This document shows positions 51,798 to 61,060 of a stretch of DNA of 64,000 nt, piece by piece. Numbering within the stretch: the stretch's first letter is position 1; the number at the start of each line of letters is the position of its first letter. The position numbers and the translations under genes were made by a program. The stretch spans positions 186,001 through 250,000 of the forward strand of contig NZ_DFBS01000045.1 of assembly GCF_002366715.1 (NCBI RefSeq). The letters run 5' to 3'. The notes under the pieces are model-generated. The model did not search any database. It was given only the letters and a program-made list of their open reading frames with translations, and was not told where the DNA came from. This stretch comes from Halomonas sp. UBA3074 (GTDB taxonomy: Bacteria; Pseudomonadota; Gammaproteobacteria; Pseudomonadales; Halomonadaceae).

Positions 51798-52790
51798 TTA
51801 CTCTTCCAAGTTATCTGGCGTATAGCTCACGTTATTGGCCGCTTGGATGGTGCGGATCACCTTCCAGTTATCTTGGTAGTTAATGGGAATGAATTTCTCG
51901 ACGCCTTCAAACTCCTCGCCTAGCTCGGTACCGACAAAATCAAAGCTGAAAAAGGCTTCTTCGATTTTTTCGACCAGATCGGGGTGCAGGTTGTGCGCGT
52001 AGTTGTACGAGGTAGTGGGGAAGCGGTCAGACTCAAATATCAGCCGCACGTCCTCTTCATCGTAAAGGCCACGGGCGGCCATCCGCTCGACCACTTCGGA
52101 AGCCACTGGGGCCGCGTCATAGTCTTGGGCTACTACGCCCAGCATCGATTGATCGTGGCTACCTGAGTAGACCACTTCGTAATCTTCATCGGGCGTAATG
52201 CCGAGTTCCGGCAGCAGGGCGCGCGGGGCTAAGTTACCCGAGTTGGAGGTGGGTGAGGTGTGGGCGACCCGCTTGCCTTTGAGGTCCTCAATCTCGTGAA
52301 TATCGGAATCGACGTGAGTAAACAGCTGCAGGGTATAGCCAAATTGGCCGTCATCAGAGCCCATTAACGCAAATGGCACAGCCCCGGCCAAGTTCACCGC
52401 AAACGGTGTGGGGCCGGTCGAAAACCCGGCGATATGAAGCCGCCCGCTGCGCATAGCTTCCACTTGCGCCGCATTGGACTGTACCGCAAAGAATCTAACA
52501 TCCCGTTCGGTGACCTCAGCCAAGTGATCGATAAACGGCTGCCAGATGTCCGAATAAATAGCCGGGTCTTCTACGGGGGTATAAGCAAAAATCAGCGTAT
52601 CGGGATTCGCCCACTCCGACTCATCAGCAGGACGGTCGGCGACCATATCGCCATTTTCGTCGCAATAAATAGTATCTAAGTCACCGCGTTCACACTCAGC
52701 GAAAGCGGGCGTAGTGAACAGGGCGAGCGGTAAGAGTGATGCGGCGGTAAGCATCGCGAGCGGGCGCTTGCGGAAGAGCGAAGTTGCCAT
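51798..52790 (-). CDS. phnD: Phosphonate/phosphite-type periplasmic binding protein
   Basis: 330 residues with a signal peptide (RPLAMLTAASLLPLALFTTPAFA). LIFAYTPVEDPAIYSDIWQPFIDHLAE, then FFAVQSNAAQVEAMRSGRLHIAGFSTGPTPFAV and GKRVAHTSPTSNSGNLAPRALL are the binding-lobe motifs of PhnD proteins. It should capture phosphonate, phosphite or related anions. No C-P lyase, phosphonatase or phosphite dehydrogenase is in the window, so the natural substrate is open. An inverted repeat lies upstream. Confidence 0.92.
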   Translation of the reverse strand: MATSLFRKRPLAMLTAASLLPLALFTTPAFAECERGDLDTIYCDENGDMVADRPADESEWANPDTLIFAYTPVEDPAIYSDIWQPFIDHLAEVTERDVRFFAVQSNAAQVEAMRSGRLHIAGFSTGPTPFAVNLAGAVPFALMGSDDGQFGYTLQLFTHVDSDIHEIEDLKGKRVAHTSPTSNSGNLAPRALLPELGITPDEDYEVVYSGSHDQSMLGVVAQDYDAAPVASEVVERMAARGLYDEEDVRLIFESDRFPTTSYNYAHNLHPDLVEKIEEAFFSFDFVGTELGEEFEGVEKFIPINYQDNWKVIRTIQAANNVSYTPDNLEE

Positions 52791-52870
52791 GGTAAGCCTC
52801 GTTTGTGCGTTATTGTTGTGTTCTTGCTATGGATCGAACTGTGTTTCCTTTGCTGCGTTTTGCCACTAAT

Positions 52871-52887
52871 GAAACGGAAAATGTTTC
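52871..52887. promoter_or_regulatory. Inverted repeat upstream of phnD
   Basis: GAAAC-N7-GTTTC lies in the 172-base divergent space between phnD and the phosphatase gene, about 85 bases before the phnD start. It could be an operator for either gene; it does not match the Pho-box repeat. Confidence 0.4.
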
Positions 52888-52962
52888 GTAAGTGGACATT
52901 CCGCGCCAAGGATGGTTATTTTCGAAAGCAGACACCTTCAATCTAGGGTTTGTGACAAACTT

Positions 52963-53562
52963 ATGTCAAATACTTTACAGCCACTCTCCGACCATTGGCG
53001 CAATCGCTATTTATTAATGCGTCACGGCCACAGCCAGGCCAATCAGCAGGGTATGATTGTCAGCTCGCCAGAGCGGGGGCTGGAAAACTTCGGTCTTTCG
53101 GAGCATGGCGAGCAACAACTTGCCCAACTCGTTGCCGATTGGCACTGGTCTGCGCCGACCCGCGTGGTGCATTCAGACTTTTTGCGTACCACGCAAACCG
53201 CCGCCCGAGTAGCCCTTAAGTTCGGGTTAACAACCTGTGTGGATAAGCGTTTGCGAGAGCGAAATTTTGGTGAACTAGAGGGACTTGGCGACGAACACTA
53301 TCCCAACGTGTGGGCGTTAGACGCTGAGGATGCCGAGCACCGTCACTATCAGGTGGAAGCCTTAAGCGCTGTGGCGCAACGTATGCAAGCAGTCATTGCG
53401 GATTGGGAGCAGCAGGTAAGCGGCGAAACTATTCTGCTTGTCAGTCATGGCGATCCGCTGCAAATCTTACTGACTGCCCTGGCCGGTAAACCGCTGACAA
53501 CCCACCGTGAGCTAACCCCGTTAGCACCCGCTAGCATCACTCTTTATGGGGATAACGCGTAA
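52963..53562 (+). CDS. Histidine phosphatase family protein (phosphoglycerate-mutase-like)
   Basis: 199 residues from the ATG at 52963; an ATG at 52912 adding 17 residues has a weaker ribosome site. The RHG motif (YLLMRHGHSQAN) holds the catalytic His, RTTQTAARVA the second Arg, RERNFGELEG the Glu, and LLVSHGDPLQILL the second His, so the active site is complete. Such enzymes remove phosphate from small molecules or proteins. Divergent from the phosphonate-type transporter, a link to phosphorus metabolism is possible but not shown. Confidence 0.85.
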   Translation: MSNTLQPLSDHWRNRYLLMRHGHSQANQQGMIVSSPERGLENFGLSEHGEQQLAQLVADWHWSAPTRVVHSDFLRTTQTAARVALKFGLTTCVDKRLRERNFGELEGLGDEHYPNVWALDAEDAEHRHYQVEALSAVAQRMQAVIADWEQQVSGETILLVSHGDPLQILLTALAGKPLTTHRELTPLAPASITLYGDNA

Positions 53563-53612
53563 TCCATTGAAAGCTGTGTGGTAGTCTCTAAGAAAAGTAA
53601 AGAGATCCTGTT

Positions 53613-55076
53613 ATGCCTGCTCCTTTTTCGCCAGATGCGACGAGCCTGCTAAAAGCCCTTGCCGTAGGCAGCCATGCGTTAATCGACGCGCACTTTTGGA
53701 GTGAGGGTGTTGATCAGCTATTGGCGGCGCTAGGAGAAGCGTCGGGCGTCAACCGGGTGTGGATATTTCAAACCATAGAGCGCAACCCAAACGGTGTCCT
53801 ACAGGATTTCGTTTTTGAATGGGCATCTGCATCACACTACCGTGAGCGAACGCAAAAACGCTTTCGCTTTTTTACCACGCTGATCGACGATCCCGAGTAT
53901 GAGGAAATGGTCAATGGTCGGGAGCGGGGTGATTCCCACACCTGTATTACCTCTAAAGTGGATCTGGGCACGCTGCGCGACAATTTGGAGAGCCAATCGA
54001 TTCTATCAATGGTGACTGTTCCGATTATGGTGGATGGTCAGTGGTGGGGCACTTTGGGCTTTGATGACTGTGAGCGCGAAGTTAACTGGGTGGGGGCGGG
54101 GTTAGAGGCGCTAGTGATCGGCGCTGAACTAATCGCCTCGGCTATTTATCGTCAGCAGCTTACCCGCAGGCAGCGTCAGGTGGATCTGCTGCAGCAGGTC
54201 GCCGCCTGTGGCACCTGGGAGATCAACACGCGCAGCGGTGCCACTTGGTGCTCTTCGGCGTTGCTGATTTCGCTGGGGTATCCTGGCGATTACGCTAGGC
54301 TCCCGCTGCGTCGCTTACTGGCCCATGCTATGCCTGCTGACCGCTTACGGGTGTTTAGTTTGATTCGCGAGTGCCATCAGCGGCTGCAAACCCAATGCCG
54401 TATTGATGTTCAACTCAGGGTCGCATCTGGGCATTGGCGCTGGCACGAGCTGGTGATGGAAAGTTACTACTCAGACGATGGCTATTTAGCGCGTATTGGC
54501 GGTCTGGTCATCGATATTAGCCAACGTAAAAAAAGCGAAGAGCAGGCCTGGGCAGCGGCGGAGTTTGACGCCTTGACCGGAGCACGCAACCGACGTGGCT
54601 TGACTAATCACTTGGCACAACTTAATGAGCGGTCCGAAGCGGCAGCCTATTATTTGCTGATGATTGATATTGATTACTTTAAACATATCAATGATCGCTA
54701 CGGCCATCCTGCGGGTGATGCGCTGCTGGTGGAGATGGCAAGGCGCGTCCATGATGCCCTGCGGCCCGAGGATTGCCTGGCAAGGTTCGGCGGTGAAGAG
54801 TTTGCCGTGACGGCGGGGGATTTATCACACCAACAGGTAGTCCAGCTGGGTGAGCGTATTCGACAACGAATAGCCCAGCAGCCGTTTTATCTGACGGCGG
54901 GTGATTCGCAAACGCCGCTGATGGTGGCACTTACCGTCAGCGTGGGAATTGCCCCTCTGGCGCTCACCAGTGATTTAGATCACTGTCAGGCAGTCGCCGT
55001 TGCTCAGGCTGACCAAGCGCTCTATGCCGCCAAAGATGCGGGGCGAAATCGCGTTGTAGCGCACTGGCAGCCGTGA
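53613..55076 (+). CDS. GAF-PAS-GGDEF diguanylate cyclase
   Basis: 487 residues. The N-terminal GAF-like sensor spans roughly residues 10-175 (VNRVWIFQTIERNPNG, MVTVPIMVDGQWWGTLGFDDCE), a PAS-like domain about 190-310 (LLQQVAACGTWEINTRSG), then GGDEF to the end. The active-site motif is RFGGEEF, and an RxxD inhibitory site (RPED) lies five residues before it, so the protein should make cyclic di-GMP and be subject to product inhibition. No EAL domain and no membrane segment. Cyclic di-GMP could govern the exopolysaccharide made upstream; that link is inference. Confidence 0.92.
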   Translation: MPAPFSPDATSLLKALAVGSHALIDAHFWSEGVDQLLAALGEASGVNRVWIFQTIERNPNGVLQDFVFEWASASHYRERTQKRFRFFTTLIDDPEYEEMVNGRERGDSHTCITSKVDLGTLRDNLESQSILSMVTVPIMVDGQWWGTLGFDDCEREVNWVGAGLEALVIGAELIASAIYRQQLTRRQRQVDLLQQVAACGTWEINTRSGATWCSSALLISLGYPGDYARLPLRRLLAHAMPADRLRVFSLIRECHQRLQTQCRIDVQLRVASGHWRWHELVMESYYSDDGYLARIGGLVIDISQRKKSEEQAWAAAEFDALTGARNRRGLTNHLAQLNERSEAAAYYLLMIDIDYFKHINDRYGHPAGDALLVEMARRVHDALRPEDCLARFGGEEFAVTAGDLSHQQVVQLGERIRQRIAQQPFYLTAGDSQTPLMVALTVSVGIAPLALTSDLDHCQAVAVAQADQALYAAKDAGRNRVVAHWQP

Positions 55077-55098
55077 CAACGGCGACTGATAAGGTTTA

Positions 55099-55488
55099 TT
55101 ACTGCGACGGCGGAATCCAGGCAATCATATCGACTTCCACATCGGCGCCGCCCGCCAGACCGGTCACCCCAATGCAGGTACGGGTAGGCAATGGTTGGGG
55201 AAAATAGCTCGCGTAGACCTTATTAACCTCGTCAAAGTGGCCCATATTGGTAATAAAGACGCGGGATTGAACGACATATTCAAAAGCACTGCCGACTTCT
55301 TCCAGCACGATCGCCAAGTTCTGCATCACGCGGTGCGTCTGCTCGGTGAAAGTACCCAACAGCATTTCATTGGTTTCCGGCACCGTCGGCATTTGCCCCG
55401 TGATAAACACCAAGTCGCCTACGCGGCAAGCGTGGGAAAAGGGCGCGATAGGCTGTGGAGCCCGGTCAATAAACATCTTTTCAATCAT
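55099..55488 (-). CDS. ridA: RidA-family enamine/imine deaminase
   Basis: 129 residues, the family's usual length. AAPQPIAPFSHACRVGDLVFITGQM at the N-terminus and LPTRTCIGVTGLAGGADVEVDMIAW at the C-terminus are the standard signatures, including the Arg that binds the substrate carboxylate. It hydrolyses reactive enamine and imine intermediates from PLP enzymes. It sits downstream of the aap transporter operon, separated by a large hairpin, so it is probably a separate transcript. Confidence 0.87.
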   Translation of the reverse strand: MIEKMFIDRAPQPIAPFSHACRVGDLVFITGQMPTVPETNEMLLGTFTEQTHRVMQNLAIVLEEVGSAFEYVVQSRVFITNMGHFDEVNKVYASYFPQPLPTRTCIGVTGLAGGADVEVDMIAWIPPSQ

Positions 55489-55620
55489 ACGATTGCCTCT
55501 TTTTTATCATGCCATTGAGAGGAACGGAGCGACGCAGCAATCTTTTTTGTAGTAGCAGGATAACCCCGAGATCGCCGCGCTACGCTCGCGATGACACACT
55601 GCTTTTTTAAAGTCTGCTAA

Positions 55621-55652
55621 CCATCATGGGCCTCAAGTGAGGCCCATGATGG
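55621..55652 (-). terminator. Perfect 15-bp inverted repeat after aapP
   Basis: CCATCATGGGCCTCA and TGAGGCCCATGATGG are perfect inverse copies separated by two bases, 40 bases after the aapP stop. The stem is very stable but lacks a clear T-run on either side. It probably ends or protects the aap transcript. Confidence 0.7.
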
Positions 55653-55691
55653 CGTACTTATCCACAGCTGCACTGCTGCTGGGGCTGTGTA

Positions 55692-56468
55692 TTAATGCCC
55701 TAGAATCTGGCTTAGGAACAGCTGGGTACGTTCAGACTGTGGGTTGTTGAAGAACGGCTCCGGTGCATTCTCTTCAATGATTTGGCCCTGATCCATAAAG
55801 ATCACCCGGTCGGCCACGGTCTTGGCGAAGCCCATTTCGTGGGTTACGCAGATCATGGTCATGCCCTCTTCCGCAAGCTCGATCATGACGTCCAGCACTT
55901 CTTTGATCATCTCTGGGTCGAGCGCCGAAGTAGGCTCGTCAAACAGCATAACGTCGGGGTGCATACACAGTGAGCGGGCAATCGCTACACGCTGCTGCTG
56001 GCCGCCGGAGAGTTGACCGGGGTACTTAGTGGCCTGCTCGGCAATACGTACGCGTTCCAGATACTCCATGGCCAGCGCTTCGGCCTCTTTGCGGGGCTTC
56101 TTCTGAACCCACATTGGCGCGATGCAGCAGTTTTCCAGCACCGTTAAGTGAGGAAACAGGTTGAAGTGCTGAAACACCATACCCACGCTACGACGAATCT
56201 GCTCGATACGCTTAACGTCTTGGGTGAGCGGAACGCCGCCCACCACGATTTCACCTTTTTGGTGCTCTTCAAGGTGGTTAATGCAGCGAATCAGCGTTGA
56301 TTTACCCGACCCTGATGGGCCACATACCACGATCCGTTCGCCGCGTTTTACTTCAAGGTAGATATCGCGCAGTACGTGAAAATCGCCGTACCACTTGTTG
56401 ACGTTTCGCATCTCGACCATCAGATCAGAAGTACTGGTGTCAGTGGTGTTGGTGGCTGCTTGTGTCAT
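55692..56468 (-). CDS. aapP: General L-amino-acid ABC transporter ATP-binding protein
   Basis: 258 residues. Walker A is CGPSGSGKST, signature LSGGQQQRVAIARSL, Walker B VMLFDEPTSALDPE, switch His in ICVTHEMGFA; all are intact and of the GlnQ/AapP type. It drives import of polar and acidic amino acids together with AapJ, AapQ and AapM. Last gene of the operon, 36 bases after the AapM gene. Confidence 0.94.
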   Translation of the reverse strand: MTQAATNTTDTSTSDLMVEMRNVNKWYGDFHVLRDIYLEVKRGERIVVCGPSGSGKSTLIRCINHLEEHQKGEIVVGGVPLTQDVKRIEQIRRSVGMVFQHFNLFPHLTVLENCCIAPMWVQKKPRKEAEALAMEYLERVRIAEQATKYPGQLSGGQQQRVAIARSLCMHPDVMLFDEPTSALDPEMIKEVLDVMIELAEEGMTMICVTHEMGFAKTVADRVIFMDQGQIIEENAPEPFFNNPQSERTQLFLSQILGH

Positions 56469-56504
56469 ATTGAAATCCTACTTAAATCGTAAAGAGATGC
56501 GGCA

Positions 56505-57605
56505 TCAGTGCTTATGGCCGGTATTAAGCTTGCGTTCCAGGTACTGGCTGTAGCGCGACATGCTGAAACAGAAAATCCAGAACACGAACGCTGCAAATAC
56601 ATACCCCTCAATCGAGAAGCCCAGCCAGCGCGAGTCGGAAAGCGCCGCTTGCACAATGCCCAGCAGGTCAAACAGCCCGATGATCATCACCAGGGTGGTG
56701 TCTTTAAACAGCGAGATAAACGTATTAACGATACCGGGAATCATCATCTTAAGTGCCTGCGGCATGACGATGAGCCCCATACGCTTCCAGTACGTCATCC
56801 CCAGCGCCGCGGCGGCTTCGTCCTGGCCTTTGGGTATCGCCTGCAAACCACCGCGAATAACCTCCGCCATGTAGGCGCTTTGGAACAGCGTGAGGCCGAT
56901 CAGGGCGCGTACCAGGCGATCCACACTGATTTCTGAAGGCAGGAACAGCGGTAACATCACCGAGGCCATGAACAGAATGGTAATCAGTGGTACACCGCGC
57001 CAGAACTCAATGAAAATCACGCAGAAGGTTTTGACGATGGGCATGTTCGAGCGTCGCCCAAGGGCGAGCACGATGCCAATCGGCAAGGCGCCAATCATGC
57101 CTACGCTGGCCAATAGCAGGGTCAGCATCAAACCGCCCCAGCGGTGGGTTGAGACACGCGGTAGGTCGAAGTAGCCGCCGTGGAGTAACACGTAGGCGAT
57201 GACCGGGAAGATCAGCAGCGCAAACAGGGCCATCCAGCGCTTAAAGGGCAAGCGAGGGATGACCATCCAAGCAATAATGGCCGCAAACATGGCAAACACG
57301 ATGTTGGCGCGCCAGTACTCTTCGCTTGGGTAGAGGCCATACATAAACTGGGAGAAACGCGCATTGACGAACACCCAGCAGGCGCCCGCCCGTGTGCAGT
57401 CTTCGCGGCTGTCGCCCACCCAGTTGGCATCGATAAACGCCCACTGAACGGTTGGCACCACCAGTAGATACAGCACGTACAGGCCCAACAGCGTGAAAAC
57501 ACTATTGATAGGACCGTTGAACAGGTTGCCACGTAGCCAGGCAACCGGACCGATCGTGCCTTTAGGTGCCGGACGCTGAGGTATGGTTTCTTTATTGTGA
57601 ATCAT
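56505..57605 (-). CDS. aapM: General L-amino-acid ABC transporter permease AapM
   Basis: 366 residues, longer than ordinary polar amino-acid permeases because of the extended N-terminal region with additional membrane segments, as expected for AapM. MLTLLLASVGMIGALPIGIVLALGRRSNMPIVKTFCVIFIEFWRGVPLITILF and the EAA loop (AIPKGQDEAAAALGMTYWKRM) are typical of the family. It partners AapQ. The gene lies 15 bases after aapQ. Confidence 0.93.
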   Translation of the reverse strand: MIHNKETIPQRPAPKGTIGPVAWLRGNLFNGPINSVFTLLGLYVLYLLVVPTVQWAFIDANWVGDSREDCTRAGACWVFVNARFSQFMYGLYPSEEYWRANIVFAMFAAIIAWMVIPRLPFKRWMALFALLIFPVIAYVLLHGGYFDLPRVSTHRWGGLMLTLLLASVGMIGALPIGIVLALGRRSNMPIVKTFCVIFIEFWRGVPLITILFMASVMLPLFLPSEISVDRLVRALIGLTLFQSAYMAEVIRGGLQAIPKGQDEAAAALGMTYWKRMGLIVMPQALKMMIPGIVNTFISLFKDTTLVMIIGLFDLLGIVQAALSDSRWLGFSIEGYVFAAFVFWIFCFSMSRYSQYLERKLNTGHKH

Positions 57606-57620
57606 GGGGTCGCCTCCGGC

Positions 57621-58841
57621 CTAGCGTTCTACCAGCGCAACGCGAGCGTTGAACCAGTTCATGAACATGGACACCAGCAAGCTGATGATGAGATAGACCG
57701 CCATGGTCATCGCAATGACTTCGATTGCTTGACCGGTCTGGTTGAGCGTGGTGCCAGCAAAAACCGACACCAAGTCGGGGTAACCTATGGCGGTGGCCAG
57801 AGAGGAGTTTTTAATCAGGTTGAGATATTGGCTGGTCAGCGGCGGAATGATAACGCGCATGGCCTGTGGAATGACGACTAGTCGAAGCACAAGTTTACGC
57901 GGCAGGCTAAGAGCCTGTGCAGCTTCTGTTTGGCCATGGGGAATCGCTTGAATGCCCGAGCGCACAATCTCCGCAATGAACGACGCGGTATAAATGGAAA
58001 GTGCCAGCCAGAGCGCCAAAAACTCCGGAATGATGGTGATCCCGCCACCGAAGTTAAAGCCACGCAGTTCTGGCATTTCCCAGGTCACCGGAACGCCCGT
58101 GGCCACCAGTATTAGCAGTGGTAGGCCGAAAATGATCACCAGCGACATCCAGAAAACCGGTAAGCGTTTCCCCGTCGCTTCGTGGCGGCGTTTATTCCAG
58201 ACAATCAACGCAATGCTGGCAATGATCGCCACCACAAACGTGATAGGAATAAGACCAAATCCGGATTCAAATAGCGGTTGCGGCAGGTAAAGCCCGCGCA
58301 CGTTGAGGAAAATGGCTTCGCCAAATGCCATGCTTTCCCGGGCACTAGGCAAGGTACGCAGTACCGCGAAGTACCAGAAGAAAATCTGCAGCAGCAGCGG
58401 AATATTACGGAAGGTTTCGATATAGGCGTTGGCTAACTTAGCGATCAGCCAATTGGGGGATAGCCGCGCGATACCGACGATAAAACCAATAATCGAGGCG
58501 GCAATAACCCCCAGCCCACCCACCAGCAGCGTATTGAGCAAGCCGATCACGAAGGTGCGGCCGTAGGTGCTTTGGGAGGAGTACTCGATTAAGGTTTGAC
58601 CAATACCAAAGCCGGCTGTGTTGTCCAAAAAGCCTAAGCCAGTGGTAATGCCGCGGGCATTCAGGTTGGCTTGGGTATTGCCGATAATATAGATCAGGAA
58701 AGCCGCCACAACGGCGACCAAAATGATTTGAAAAATAAGTGCGCGCTTAGCGCGGTCTCGCCAAAACGGCGGCTTGTGGCCGGCGGGGCGAATGTTGGGT
58801 CTTACAGACATGGGTGGCGTCTCCGCTACACGGAAGGTCAA
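57621..58841 (-). CDS. aapQ: General L-amino-acid ABC transporter permease AapQ
   Basis: 406 residues. GLLNTLLVGGLGVIAASIIGFIVGIARLSPNWLIAKLANAYIETFRNIPLLLQIFF and AIPHGQTEAAQALSLPRKLVLRLVVIPQAMRVIIPP (EAA loop) identify the HisM/AapQ type, with an insert of about 100 residues between the first and later segments that is typical of AapQ. It follows aapJ after a hairpin that probably reduces expression relative to the binding protein. Confidence 0.93.
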   Translation of the reverse strand: MTFRVAETPPMSVRPNIRPAGHKPPFWRDRAKRALIFQIILVAVVAAFLIYIIGNTQANLNARGITTGLGFLDNTAGFGIGQTLIEYSSQSTYGRTFVIGLLNTLLVGGLGVIAASIIGFIVGIARLSPNWLIAKLANAYIETFRNIPLLLQIFFWYFAVLRTLPSARESMAFGEAIFLNVRGLYLPQPLFESGFGLIPITFVVAIIASIALIVWNKRRHEATGKRLPVFWMSLVIIFGLPLLILVATGVPVTWEMPELRGFNFGGGITIIPEFLALWLALSIYTASFIAEIVRSGIQAIPHGQTEAAQALSLPRKLVLRLVVIPQAMRVIIPPLTSQYLNLIKNSSLATAIGYPDLVSVFAGTTLNQTGQAIEVIAMTMAVYLIISLLVSMFMNWFNARVALVER

Positions 58842-58848
58842 TCAGATG

Positions 58849-58895
58849 GCCCGCCATGCCCTTTCAACAGATACCTGTAAAGAGGACGGCGGGCC
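58849..58895 (-). other. GC hairpin between aapJ and aapQ
   Basis: GGCCCGCC and GGCGGGCC are perfect inverse arms around a 31-base loop, in the gap between the binding-protein gene and the first permease gene. There is no T-run. It resembles the stabilising hairpins that keep binding proteins in excess over their permeases. Confidence 0.55.
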
Positions 58896-58912
58896 GGGGT
58901 CAAGCGAGACGC

Positions 58913-59938
58913 TTAGCGAATCGGGGGAGCGTACTGGAAGCCACCGTCGTTCCACAGGGCGTTAACACCGCGCTCGATTTCAAGCGGAGAGCCCATGCCC
59001 ACGTTACGTTCAAAGCTTTCTGCGTAGTTACCCACTTGGCTGATGATGTTGTAAGCCCAGTCAGCCTCAAGGTTCATGCCTTCACCGTAGTTGCCGTCTT
59101 GGCCTAGCAGACGAGCAACATCTGGGTTTTCAGAGTTCAGCATCTCTTCTGCGTTTTCACTGGTGACGCCGTACTCTTCGGCGTTAATCATCGCGAACAG
59201 CGACCATTTCACGATGTTGAACCAAAGATCGTCACCCTGACGAACCACTGGGCCCAGCGGCTCTTTGGAGATAACGTCAGACAAAATCATCGAGCCTTCC
59301 GGATCATCTAGCTGAATGCGCAGCGCTGCAAGCTGTGAGGTATCAGAGGTCAGAACGTCACAGCGGCCGGCCTGATAGCCACCCACGGTTTGCTCAGAGG
59401 TATCGAATACGATCGGGTTGAATTCCATGTCATTAGCACGGAAGTAGTCCGCTAGGTTCAGCTCGGTGGTGGTGCCTGACTGGATGCAGATAGACGCACC
59501 GTTTAGCTCATCGGCGCCGGTAATACCCAGATCGCGTGAAACCATGAAGCCTTGACCGTCGTAAAAGTTAACGCCGGTGAAGTTCAGGCCCAGCGTGGTG
59601 TCGCGCGTGGTGGTCCAGGTGGTGTTACGTGACAGTACATCGACTTCACCAGACTGCAGGGCGGTGAAGCGCTCAACAGCATTAAGAGAAATATAGTTAA
59701 CGGCGTCTGCATCACCGAGGACCGCTGCGGCGACTGCACGACATACATCAACGTCCAGACCTTGCCAATTACCGTCGTCATCCGGGGCGGAGAAGCCCGG
59801 CAAACCATCGCTCACACCACACTGAACGGCGCCACGCTCAATGGTATCTTCCAAAGTGTCGGCTTGAGCAGTCGCCATTCCCGCTAGGCTCAGTGAACCT
59901 GCGGACGCCAGAAGCGCTAGGTGTTTTTTATTGAACAT
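58913..59938 (-). CDS. aapJ: General L-amino-acid binding protein AapJ
   Basis: 341 residues with a signal peptide (LALLASAGSLSLAGMATAQA). TIERGAVQCGVSDGLPGFSAPDDDGNWQGLDVDVCRAVAAAVLGD is the first lobe, SICIQSGTTTELNLADYFRAN the hinge region, and NPDVARLLGQDGNYGEGMNLEADWAYNIISQVGNYAE the characteristic AapJ C-terminus. It captures a broad range of L-amino acids in the periplasm. The 255 bases upstream hold no other gene and presumably carry the operon promoter. Confidence 0.94.
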   Translation of the reverse strand: MFNKKHLALLASAGSLSLAGMATAQADTLEDTIERGAVQCGVSDGLPGFSAPDDDGNWQGLDVDVCRAVAAAVLGDADAVNYISLNAVERFTALQSGEVDVLSRNTTWTTTRDTTLGLNFTGVNFYDGQGFMVSRDLGITGADELNGASICIQSGTTTELNLADYFRANDMEFNPIVFDTSEQTVGGYQAGRCDVLTSDTSQLAALRIQLDDPEGSMILSDVISKEPLGPVVRQGDDLWFNIVKWSLFAMINAEEYGVTSENAEEMLNSENPDVARLLGQDGNYGEGMNLEADWAYNIISQVGNYAESFERNVGMGSPLEIERGVNALWNDGGFQYAPPIR

Positions 59939-60193
59939 TTAGTTTCCCTCGAAGTTCTTGATATTGGTTATTGAAATCTGTCACTGAAATAGTCATGCAT
60001 GCCGTAGCATGTAACTAAACCTAGCAAGGAAGATGCCAACAAGGGTACAGGCGCACATTCAGCGCTTTTCAACGCTACTCAACGAATTCGAGACGAACGT
60101 CTAGGTGCAAAAAATGTTACCGCCCACCTCGCTTTGCACCTTTATAGCGCAAGCTGGGGTGAGCGGTGACAAAAACACCGTATTGAAGTGCGC

Positions 60194-61060
60194 TTATTCG
60201 GCTGAAAATGCCTTGCGCATAAACGGTGGCAGGGCGAGCGCGCCGCGATGGGCGTCAACGCTGTAGTACTCAAGGGGCAGGCCATGGTGGGCGGCGGCTT
60301 GTTCGCGGAAGGCATTAACGTCGATGGCTTTACCCGCCAATGTCACGCTCCACCAGCCTGATGGGTATACCGGCTGCGGAAAAGGCAGCGTGGCAACGCT
60401 GTCAAAACCGGCTTCCTGCATGTCATTGCGCAGTTCACGGATAATCGAGCCGCTATGGTAAAGCGGCGACTCGCTCTGCTGCACCATCACACCGCCGCTT
60501 TTCAATATACGGTGGCAGCGCTTAAGAAAGTCGGTCTTGAACAACCCTTCGGCAGGGCCGACGGGGTCGGTGGAGTCGATAATCAGTACATCGATGCTCT
60601 CATCCGGTGCATCGTCCACCCATTTAACGCCATCAGCGAACAGCAGCTCGGCGCGCGGATCATTATTCGATTCAACCAACGATGGGAAAAAGCGTTCAGA
60701 CGCTTTGGTCACTTCTTCATCGATATCGATTTGAGTGACTTTTTCCACGCCGGGGTGGCGCAGCACTTCTTTTAATGTGCCGCAGTCGCCGCCACCGATA
60801 ATCACCACCCGCTTAGGGTCTTGATGGGTAAACAGGGCCGGGTGAGCAATCATTTCGTGATAGAGAAAGTTATCGCGATCGGACAGCATCACGCAGCCAT
60901 CCAGCACCATCAGGTTGCCGTAAGTCTCGGTAGCATAGACTTCCAGGTGCTGGTACTGGCTCTGCACATCCAGCAGTTTTTCAGAGATCTTCAGTGAGAA
61001 AGCGCTGCCGTGGCTATCAAAGACTTCGGTAAACCACTGGTCGTCGCGTAATTCGCTCAT
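60194..61060 (-). CDS. speE: Spermidine synthase
   Basis: 288 residues from the ATG at 61060, which overlaps the hemE stop and follows AGGAG. YGNLMVLDGCVMLSDRDNFLYHEMIAHPALF and VVIIGGGDCGTLKEVLRHPGVEKVTQIDIDEEV form the substrate gate and SAM-fold core; VLIIDSTDPVGPAEGLF carries the catalytic Asp. It transfers an aminopropyl group from decarboxylated SAM to putrescine. Its partner speD is not in the window. Confidence 0.94.
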   Translation of the reverse strand: MSELRDDQWFTEVFDSHGSAFSLKISEKLLDVQSQYQHLEVYATETYGNLMVLDGCVMLSDRDNFLYHEMIAHPALFTHQDPKRVVIIGGGDCGTLKEVLRHPGVEKVTQIDIDEEVTKASERFFPSLVESNNDPRAELLFADGVKWVDDAPDESIDVLIIDSTDPVGPAEGLFKTDFLKRCHRILKSGGVMVQQSESPLYHSGSIIRELRNDMQEAGFDSVATLPFPQPVYPSGWWSVTLAGKAIDVNAFREQAAAHHGLPLEYYSVDAHRGALALPPFMRKAFSAE

